Notes under the pieces: model-generated
Seen by the model: only the letters and a program-made list of their open reading frames with translations
Told to the model about the DNA's origin: nothing
The model's database searches: none
Program-made: the position numbers and the translations under genes
Shown: positions 55,610 to 64,000 of the stretch, one piece after another
How positions within the stretch are numbered: position 1 is the first letter of the stretch
Layout: every line of letters starts with the position of its first letter
Assembly (NCBI GenBank): GCA_037976565.1
Contig: CP137682.1
Span: forward strand, 2,916,867 to 2,980,866
Direction: 5' to 3'
Origin: Mesocentrotus franciscanus
Taxonomy: Eukaryota > Echinodermata > Echinoidea > Camarodonta > Strongylocentrotidae
Length of the DNA stretch: 64,000 nt

Positions 55610-56224
55610 GAGTAGCCTTTTAAACAAGAATTGTATTACTTCTTGTTACAAGTGATATGTGCGGTTTGATATGTAATAAACAGTAATGACTAAGAAACAT
55701 CAGCAAGGTAATACCACTCCAAAGCAAACCACAAAGTATGGTGCAATGTATGGATGTACTTCAACAAAAGACTGGCGCTGGAAAAATTATGATGGGTTTA
55801 CGATTGCAAGATACTGGTTGCTGGCAATATAGATTTTTTTCAAGAAGTCACAGGTTTATTGCATTTTTTTCCTTTCTTTTTCGAGTGTACATTCAAGTAG
55901 ATGGCCATATCATGTGCAGAGAGCCATAGGAGCATTGATTCATATCTTTCGACAGAAAGTGAAAACTAAAAATATCTGTCATCATGACTACCTCAAACAT
56001 GCACTATAGGTTCTGAATTTTGAAATCAGGTTAGGTTGTGCATATGGGGTGAATGTCTTCAAATTCAACAAAATATAATAAAAAAGTTTCTTAGTCGTCC
56101 TAGTGGTGGAGATATTTGCTGATAGCTTGGGTAAGTACAAATCAAAGTTCAACAGCATTTGCAAAGTTGAAGGAAGTTCACATACATGTACCAAATTGAT
56201 GATTTATTTGATCTGACCGCTAAG
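55610..56224. other. unique AT-rich DNA
   Basis: No gene or repeat recognised. Confidence 0.4.
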
Positions 56225-56375
56225 AAAGCAACATTAAAGCCGGTAAATAAGCAACTGGGAGACAGTTTTGAGTCCTGTCCAAGGAATCTGTCTAAACAGA
56301 AGGCACAAAGCACTTTGACTTAGTTTCAAACCTGAGACCTTGTGATTACATAACTATGTGCTGATACATAATACC
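56225..56375 (-). mobile_element. possible degraded SINE
   Basis: The minus strand reads tcacaaggtctcaggtttga, with a B-box-like GGTTTGAAACT and a 'cacaaggt' preceding it as in the other SINEs. No intact A-box is found. Confidence 0.3.
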
Positions 56376-56879
56376 CTCTGCTGAGAGCTAGAAGGGCATA
56401 AAGAGAGCTTCGTGAAATGTAGTCAAAAGACGCATCCAGAATGGAACTGCATAATTGTTGAATATCATAATTTCATCACCCAGAGGTACAACCACATTGT
56501 CAGGATATGGAGTTGGAAATGCTTATACCATCTCAATGAGGCTTAGTGTTAGCAAAACTTTTATTCAGATATGTCACCCCAAAAAAAATTATTAACAAAT
56601 ATCACTAACTATTATGCGTTTTGCGCTCTGGATCCGTCTTCTCGTGAAATACATTTCGTTAAGTAACCTTAATGCCCTTGCAGACAATACATGGCAAAAA
56701 CTTGTTCAATTTTATTGAACTTGTTTTTATCATTTATAGAAACTCCCCCTAAAAATCAATGATAAAAGTGCTTTCATCCCTCCCCCTCTCCCTTACAGCA
56801 CCAGATCATTCCCATGCAGGCTGATGATGATTATTATCATCCACTTGCCCCCTCCTTACCCCCCAAGAACCCGACGCAA

Positions 56880-57170
56880 CTGGGTTAATTCATTGCTCGC
56901 AATTAATTATCTATCGAGGTAACGCTAATTACCCCTTGCCCTATCATCAAGCATGTTTGTCCTTTCAACCGACGCACACAGCAGGGGAGCAAGCTAGATG
57001 CCTGCAAGCAAGCCCAACGATCTGATTTGGACGACATGCTTGGTAAATTAGATATATGCACACATCAATTGTTTCCCAGACGCGAGTCAAGTGGGTGATA
57101 GCTCAGAGCGATCGACACCTTTAATTAGCATTATTTATAAGCAAGGTCTAAGATATTATCATCAATATTG
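56880..57170. promoter_or_regulatory. candidate cis-regulatory block
   Basis: Unique, GC-variable DNA dense in homeodomain-type words (aattaattatc, gctaattacc, tttaattagc), an NK2-like tcaagtgg, gcgatcgaca and a tttataa. There are no TIRs and no relatives in the window. Interpretation is from motif density only. Confidence 0.3.
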
Positions 57171-58518
57171 ATTGGTGTGTCAATAATAAGATCTATAATC
57201 ACTGGTGGCAGAAAAGGTTAAAGTACTGTATCATCCAGATTTTTGAGGTCCACTTCTATTCCAAGTGCTCTACTTCATTTTCATCGTTTATCATGATTTT
57301 GCAGACTTGACTGATCAGGGATACAAATTTAAGGTGTTTTTCTAAAGTGACCACTATTTTGCACAAATAAAGCGGGTGAGTTTTCATTATCACCTGATAG
57401 TGAATTTCACTCAACGTGTTTCACAAAATTGTTTGGCAGTAGCAATTGGACAAATGTTACAGATGGTAACTTGATACTTGCCAATATATCAGAAATCATA
57501 ATTTTCATCTTCCCTCAAAATAATGAAAACTTTACATGTAAGCAAATAAATCATGATATTAAAATTCCTTCCCTTACTCCATAAAATCCTAGAAATAAAT
57601 GGTTAACATATCATTATCTTTCCAACCATTCTAATATTATCTACCAATCTATTAAACCCCACTTCTTCTTTCCATTCTTTCCATTCTCTCCATACATTCC
57701 CTCTTTTCTTTTACTTTCCACATAGCACCAATGAATGAAATCTATATTGGCCTTAATAATCCTTCATGAGTAAGGGTACAACCATCGCATCTTATTGGCA
57801 TTACTCTTTCTGTAAGGGATCTTCCAGGGCTACTACTGACACATGTAATCAAATTGGATACTGCCCAGTTCATGTGCACTTCAAAGGCTCTGCGCAAGAA
57901 AGTCACTCATACCCTGTATCTCATTGATACAACTCTGAGGTTTGACAAGTGCTCTGTATATTGACAGGGAGATTTCAAAGTCAGCGTGCTTGCCGGGTCG
58001 ACTGTACTACAGTCAAGAAGTAGACTGCGGTATGAAGCAGCAGTAATTGCATTGGGGCCTATGCACGATGCCCTGGAATCCGTTTCGTTGGAAACTGTCC
58101 ACATTAATGTATCAATAGATGAAATATGAGGATAACTTGGAGACAAAATGTCGGGGAAAAGAGAGAAGGACATGAAATGGAGCAGAAGTCAACAAAACGA
58201 AGAAGTAGGAAAGATAAAGATGCTTTAAAAAGTTGGAATTAACATAATAAGCACATAAGCAATGCATAGCACAAAAATATGATTGCGGACAGTATGAAAC
58301 AAGAGGAAGAAGAGGACACGGTGTAAATTTAGCAAAGCACCAAATGAATGAGAGGAATCTTCTAGAAATATTAACAAGTTTAACATCAGGGAAAATTAAA
58401 TGAGTTCATTTAGTTACTATTTCACTACTTATTTTCAAATTTACATTTCCTTACTCGAAATTTAATCCAATCACAGTTTGTTTAAACAACCTAGATCAAC
58501 TGCACAATATATTTTTAA
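57171..58518. other. unique DNA, no convincing gene
   Basis: An 88-codon minus-strand frame (57907-58173, begins MSFSLFPDILSPSYPHISS) ends near a donor-like GTATGAGT, but no domain or partner exon is recognised. Confidence 0.35.
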
Positions 58519-58588
58519 CACAGAACCAGAGGGCATGAACTCATATACTTTAAAATGAGTTAACAGCCTTCTGGCACTAATCAGACAA
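58519..58588. repeat. GCCAGAAGGG palindrome, copy
   Basis: acacagaaccagagggcatg, then aactcatatactttaaaatg, then agttaacagccttctggcac and taatcagaca. Confidence 0.75.
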
Positions 58589-58800
58589 GTTTGTGCCAGA
58601 ATATCAAATATTTTATAGAAAGCTCTGCTTCTTAACTTTAATATATAACAGTCCATATGTAGATGACTTTGAATGTTTGGTGCAAAGTTGGCTCTATATG
58701 GAACCAACTTTGCTTACAAGTGAGCCAAAAGGTGGGGGTTTGGATTGGAGGGGGGTGATGTCACACCCTCTAGCAACACCCCTCCCCCCTTTAATTTTCA

Positions 58801-58870
58801 GCTTGGAGCCATAAGGATGTTAACTCATATACTTGAACAGAATTAACGCCCATCTGGCTCGGAACAGACA
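58801..58870. repeat. GCCAGAAGGG palindrome, near-consensus copy
   Basis: gcttggagccataaggatgt, then taactcatatacttgaacag, then aattaacgcccatctggctc and ggaacagaca. Confidence 0.8.
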
Positions 58871-59805
58871 ATATATAATTCACTCTCAGCGGTATTCTTC
58901 CGTTGACGAATGCTGCACATGCAGTTCAATGATATGAAAACAAGAGGTGGAGGGAGATATTCTACCAGTATCCTACTGTGTTGCTATGATAGGAATGGAG
59001 TCAGGCAGGAGAACATTTGGTCATGTGTTCCATCTTGAAGTGCTCTCTCATGAGTAATGATGTAATATATAGATGATAATGTAGAGAGGTGTGACAAATA
59101 CTTATTCATGTTTATGTATATCAGATAGCAGTTGTATATACACCTAAAAGATATCAATCTGATTATACATACATTCATATCCAAGTAAATTATAGCAATC
59201 TTTACTTTATCTTTCCATCTATCTACTTATCTACCATATCAGTTTAAAACAAATTTATATAAAATCGAGACTTGGGAACATATAGAAACAAATAAATAAA
59301 GAGTATTTCAACAGATAGATGTAACATCTGAAAGTATCTATTAAGTAGTTCCTGGTTATCATACACATATCATAATATGCTCTCAATTTTTTAGACTGCA
59401 ACAAATATCAGACAAGTTTGTTGACAAGATTTCTCCGTCATTAGAAAACGTAGCTTGGTAATTGATCTAACTTGCCCTAGGAGCTTTCTAACACTGATTC
59501 TCCCAATCAATTTTGTGGTCAATAGTAGCTTGTTACTATTTACTCCACAATAGTTTTACTATTCCCTCTTCTATACCCTGATCAATAGTACATATAGGCC
59601 TCCGGCAGTGACTTGTGTATGGATCCAAGGTATTGATCTGTACCTGGTCAATAACCCTTAATTTTGCTTTAGCTGGAAGGGTGGGCAAACAATGGTAACA
59701 TGTTTACTAACAAGTTTCTAACATTTTACACAATATGTTGGTATTGACCGTCATTTTGCCCATGGCTACATAACATGTATCAGGAGATAGAAAGAGATGA
59801 AAGGA
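58871..59805. other. unique AT-rich DNA
   Basis: No gene or known repeat of the window seen. Confidence 0.45.
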
Positions 59806-59807
59806 AG

Positions 59808-60119
59808 AGGTTGAGAGAGAGAGATGAGAGAGAGAGATGAGAGAGAGAGATGAGAGAGAGAGATGAGAGAGAGAGATGAGAGAGAGAGATGAGAGAGAGG
59901 GAAGGAATGAAGGGAGAGAGAGAGAAAGAGGGAAGAGAAGAGAAGAGAAGAGGAGAGAAGAGAAGAGAAGAGAAGAGAGAAGGGAAGGAATGAATGGAAA
60001 GATAGAGGGGGAGGGAGACAGAAGAGAGAGAAAAAGAGAGATAGAGAGAGACAGTAGGAGTAAGAGAGAATGAGAGAGATAGAGATGCAGGGAGAGAGAG
60101 AGATGGAGAGAGGAATGGA

Positions 60120-60150
<31 letters not shown>
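59808..60150. repeat. (GA)n block with tandem GAGAGAGAGAT units
   Basis: Purine-only repeats: GAGATGAGAGAGA units (59812-59896), AGAGAAG units (59930-59980) and a terminal GA run followed by TGTGTGTG. The 131-codon minus-strand Ser/Leu frame is its translation. Confidence 0.9.
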
Positions 60151-60498
60151 TGTGTGTGTTCAATGTTCCATCCATGAAACTCTAAGAGAAACTTGGATCA
60201 ATAACAATCCAATATCGCTGACCACCAATTTCCTGACTTTATCTAATTTCTTCAGCACTATCATACTGATGACTGTAATGTATAGAAAGAAATGGCAGGT
60301 GTTTATGAAATTGTTTTATACCATTTTAAAAGGAACAATATGTTTTGCTGAGCACTACAGGTACATATTCTAACGTAGAAAGCAAACACAATGAAAATAT
60401 ATTTCAGAGAATACAATTGTGGTTTGAACTTCAGTTTATGTCACATTATGTACTGTTAGAAAGCAATGTGAAACAACAAATGGAAAAAAATTCTGTCT

Positions 60499-61035
60499 TT
60501 AAAGGTACTATGTCCCATTTGCATGCCAAAAAAATGAAAAGGTTAAATTCCAACGGCATTTGAAAGACAATACTAATTTAGAACTTCCCTAAAAAAAAGG
60601 GGGCTTGAAAATGTCTTTAAGTGGGAAAATAACGACTATTAGTTGTCGAATCGACTTAGGAGCTATAGAGCCAGTAAGTAATAGTCTGATTTTCAGACCA
60701 TTGTACCGAATGGTCGTACGTTTTATGCTGCGCAAAGATTCAATCAGTTTAATTTTGGCCATTACAAGAAGTGGGTTATTGATGTAGACAAATGCTCATG
60801 TACCCTTTACAGCTCATTTTATGTATGTTATTACCAAAGATGAAAAAGCCAGTCAGTCACTCAATAGTGTCTGACAGTGAAGTCTAGCAAGTAAACGGGT
60901 TTCCTTGCATAATTTGAATATTAGGACACTGCTAACGTTTAAATTTCACAGATAGGACATACATGACATATTCATAATTCCTGCAAAGTTCTACAGAATT
61001 TGATGTTGGCTGCAAAAGGGACATGGTATCTTTAA
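60499..61035 (+). mobile_element. TTAA MITE family B
   Basis: TTAA at 60499-60502 and 61032-61035; intact ends AGGTACTATGTCCC and GGGACATGGTATC. The most complete copy, with the same order as 18908-19441. Confidence 0.95.
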
Positions 61036-61984
61036 AATATAATAATGTACATGTACATACTCTTTAAAACTAACCATTCCTTGTTTTCTCACAAGGAACA
61101 TATATTTATGAACTAATGAACAACAGGGAAAGGCTTTGAAAGTGTTGATAATACATTCAACATGCTAGCAACCTCATATATGTATAAGAATCCGAGGTCA
61201 AAGATAAACTACATTTTCTAGCATTAAACTCTTTCAATTAATATCAGAACTTAAACGAATCTAGAAGACAACATCGCACCTCTTCCCCTATCACAACACA
61301 AAAATTGTGTCCATTTAAACTCCACTGGATGTGCATTAAGTCAAGATACTGCAGTGCGTTGGTAAAAAGGATCTAAATCAATTTCTTTGCACAATAGGGT
61401 ATTAGCATTCGCCTGAGAGGCGTAAATAGACAATATAACCTGTGAAGAAACATGTGTAATCCTTTAATGGTATAGTCCAGCGTCTATTCGCTCCTATCTA
61501 TAAATATTTAAGCGGAGGAAATAAAGCGAGGGATGAGCATCAATCAATAAGTGAGATGGTGTGAGCCTAGGACTGGCCATTCTTGAGATTCCCTGTGTAG
61601 CTGTGTTTGACCAACAGATGGCAGCATTCTTGTGTTCTCAGCAAATCAAGTCAATCGAAAAATGGTGTTGGTGATGCACCAGTTATGCCATTAGAATGAC
61701 AATAGCCTTTTTTTATTTACAGGATTGCAACAACATGTATGAAGCATTTAGAAGAATGTTATAGAAGCACAAACCAACGATAGTAAATCTTGAAGAGGAC
61801 ACATATTTTCTTAAAATAACATGTGCCATATCCACATTTCATTTTAAGCCCTGATTAGAGAGATTTAAGTAGTGAATAGATTTATGAAAAGTGATCAAAG
61901 GAAAAACTTGAATGGGGCAATATATGGTATAAGTCTGATAGAAGAAAACAGTTACATGTGTCAGTACTTTATTATGGCAGCTTA
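61036..61984. other. unique DNA
   Basis: No exon recognised. 61440-61660 is unique and GC-richer, and contains the CTCF-like site. Confidence 0.4.
61610..61625 (+). promoter_or_regulatory. CTCF-like site
   Basis: ccaacagatggcagca fits the core of the CTCF motif (CCASYAGRTGGCAG) with one weak position. Binding is inferred from the motif only. Confidence 0.4.
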
Positions 61985-62090
61985 GCCACAGCTGGGGTAA
62001 AAATATGATACCTTGTATTAAGCGCACTAGAGTATATTCATATAGTAGCTGCACTATATAAATGGACCTATTACTATTATTATTATTATT
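61985..62090 (+). mobile_element. SINE 3' fragment
   Basis: The part 'gtagctgcactatataaatg', then gacctattactattattatt matches the 3' end of the SINE at 42451-42732, with its ATT tail on the plus strand. The 5' part is missing. Confidence 0.6.
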
Positions 62091-62104
62091 ATATATGGTA
62101 GACA

Positions 62105-62275
62105 AGCAACTAGTGGGAACTACAACTTGAAAGTTCTAACTGAAGGACTTGGCAATGAGGTTCAACTGAGGATTAATGTTTTACTAAAGGGCATGAGGAA
62201 ATAGAGTTGGGTTTTGAACCTACGATCTCACACTCACAAGACCACTGCTTTACCACTAAGCCATCACGCTTCCTC
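62105..62275 (-). mobile_element. tRNA-derived SINE head, reverse
   Basis: The minus strand carries TGGCTTAGTGG (A-box-like) and AGGTTCAAAACCC (B-box-like) at tRNA spacing, followed by a body related to the reverse SINE at 13349. It faces the forward 3' fragment just to its left. Confidence 0.75.
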
Positions 62276-62605
62276 ATTCATTATCACAAATTCATGTTTG
62301 AGTCTGCATACAGTACCACATTGTGGTTAATCAAGGAACCTCACGTTCTCATTTAACAAGAATGTTTCACTAATCAATCTATTTGCAGTTCGAGACAAAA
62401 CTCCAACAGCTCCCTCTCATGTTGAATGTTTAGTTATTTGTATTTTGTAAAACATCTGTGCCGTCTGTCAGAATAATTTCTGAAGAATGAAAAATGAAAG
62501 CCCTGGCATCTTGACATGTCACAGCATGATCATGTCCCCACAATGTGTTTTCATGTCAAACATTGTGGCTTTGTGGATAATGGCCCAGGAGTGACTAACT
62601 TTACT

Positions 62606-62990
62606 TTAAAGGGATCCGGTAACTTTGTCTCAGATTCTGAAACAAAATCCTGGATTTAGCTCATGCAATGATAGTTATAAACCTTTAGGTCAGTCAGGAA
62701 CCCCATGACTTTTACAAGCCGATCGCCTGTCTGATTATCAAGATATTTATGATTGGAAATCGAAACCAAATTTTGCGTTTTCCTAACGGTTTTCATAACA
62801 CTACAGTCTATTTGGGAAAACGAGTATGGTTAAAAACCGGTCACTCAAAGATGTTTACTTTTTTGAGGCACTTCTTGATCATTTTGAAGCGATTTTTTTT
62901 TTTAGGGCTTCAATATTACACCATATCACAGACACTGATACCACGTAGGGCCGTGCATCTCAGATTTAACATTGTTAAAGATGCCTTTAA
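62606..62990 (+). mobile_element. TTAA MITE family C
   Basis: TTAA at 62606-62609 and 62987-62990; ends AGGGATCCGGTAACTTTG and gatgcctttaa. The most complete family C copy, about 380 bp. The 108-codon plus-strand frame starting in it is spurious. Confidence 0.9.
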
Positions 62991-63877
62991 AGTACTTCGT
63001 CAGTCACAAGCATTAGCCTTTATGACACAAAACCTTGGGACAGATTTCTTGGAAGTAGTGATGCAAATGGGGTGAACATTTGGAGTGACTAGAAATGCAA
63101 ATAGTAACAGCATCTTTTAATAATGTAGACCGTATTATTTTTTAAATCACGAAGAATTTATAAGATAAGGATCTGCATATCATTTGGTGGAAAGAAAGAA
63201 AAAAATCCCCCATTTTCTTCCAAATTCGCTCTCTGAATTCCTATTCATGTGTCGTACAATACAAACGCATTAACCCTCTCAATAATGCTAATGGACAATT
63301 TCATTTATTTTGAGTTATGCCATTTCAAACTTTACCCAATTAACACTCAAAGAATAGTCTCTGTGTTTGTCTTTACTCTCCCAATAAAGTTTCTACCTTC
63401 TTGCTTATAAACTTTGAATAACTCAATACGAGAGGGCATTGGACAGAACATTGGTAGAAGATCCTTCTGTAAGTGTAGAAAATGTTTTAAGGTGAAAACG
63501 TATGATTTTGGTAAAGAGCATCAAGAAAGTGTACCTACTCCATCCTGTAGGCAGCATTTTCCTATGATTAGGGGAATGGAATACACCTTCTTGTGAGATT
63601 GCAATATACCATACTAATTACCAGAACTATTAGATCTGTAAACTCAAATCTTTGTTTTAATTAGGGAAAGGGAGTTTTGGAAAGCAGGCTTTTCTTGCTT
63701 CATAAAGAGGCTTAGCATTTATACCAAGTACAAGAAAAAGGGATGAAGAAAAATGTAGAACTGAGACAGGGTTATTGAAATATGAAACATTATATATCAC
63801 GCTATTCATATTTGAAAAACCTATAAAACAGCATAGGCAACTGAATAAATTATATGTTAAAAAAGTCAGAAACTTAC
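62991..63877 (-). other. intron downstream of the LIM exon
   Basis: From the donor at 63877-63872 leftwards this should be intron. It is AT-rich; no second LIM exon (one starting with a base completing the Lys codon and then Cys) is visible. Confidence 0.45.
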
Positions 63878-64000
63878 TTGGCACATTTGAAGCATCTTTT
63901 GTGAATGATGTCTTCTGCTGGCATGGCAACCTCGTCTCCTCTCTGCACCTTCAAGTCACACACCTTACAGTTACCCAATGGAAGTAGCATGCAGGATTCG
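63878..64000 (-). CDS. LIM-domain protein, partial exon
   Basis: The minus strand is open from the window edge to a consensus donor (GCCAA|GTAAGT; GT at 63877-63876), leaving in phase 2. The 40 codons include CKVCDLKVQRGDEVAMPA, then EDIIHKRCFKCAK. The spacing C-x2-C-x18-H-x2-C-x2-C is the first zinc finger of a LIM domain; the second finger must lie in the next exon. LIM domains are protein-binding modules in cytoskeletal, adhesion and nuclear proteins. About ten residues (ESCMLLPLGN) precede the first Cys; no acceptor is seen, so the exon continues beyond the window. The subfamily cannot be assigned. Confidence 0.75.

Overview
This looks like AT-rich nuclear DNA of a metazoan, most likely a marine invertebrate; an echinoderm such as a sea urchin is my best guess, from the density of short TIR elements, tRNA-derived SINEs and microsatellites. 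That is an impression, not a database result. There are no operons, prokaryotic genes, viral genes, CRISPR arrays or rRNA genes. Nearly all ATG-to-stop frames of 60-200 codons are chance frames, microsatellite translations or frames inside repeats.

Genes: the one confidently recognisable coding segment is a partial exon at the right edge (63878-64000, minus strand) encoding the first zinc finger of a LIM domain, ending at a clean GTAAGT donor. Two further minus-strand exon candidates have an ATG and a strong donor: 47005-46977 (MRKFERSFSL...), with three RFX X-box-like sites 0.2-1.1 kb upstream, and 7038-6919, whose perfect-Kozak ATG (MKEFARR...) overlaps the stop of a 52-codon frame spliced from an exon near 9.3 kb. 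All three exons leave their donors in phase 2, as expected if they are alternative starts of one minus-strand gene whose later exons lie left of the window. That link is inference. The rest would then be intron and regulatory DNA.

Mobile DNA, left to right: at least eight families of short non-autonomous elements flanked by TTAA (piggyBac-like target choice), in about twenty copies, several nested or abutting; TA-flanked mariner-like MITEs; elements with GGGTGCGTTTAT termini; tRNA-derived SINEs; LINE-like 3' tails; and a very abundant 65-85 bp palindrome (arms AGCCAGAAGGGYRTTAAC, conserved CTCATATACTT spacer) in about twenty copies. These palindromes are repeatedly the landing site of other elements.

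Other structure: a near-perfect 270 bp hairpin (10577-10846), a 1.5 kb stretch of three abutting TTAA elements with inverted outer copies (28.83-30.37 kb), a 430 bp CTGT/CTGA array, many CT/GA arrays, a minisatellite interrupted by a TTAA MITE (49.2-50.1 kb), a tandemly duplicated homeodomain-site-rich block (21025-21370), and a CTCF-like site (61.6 kb).
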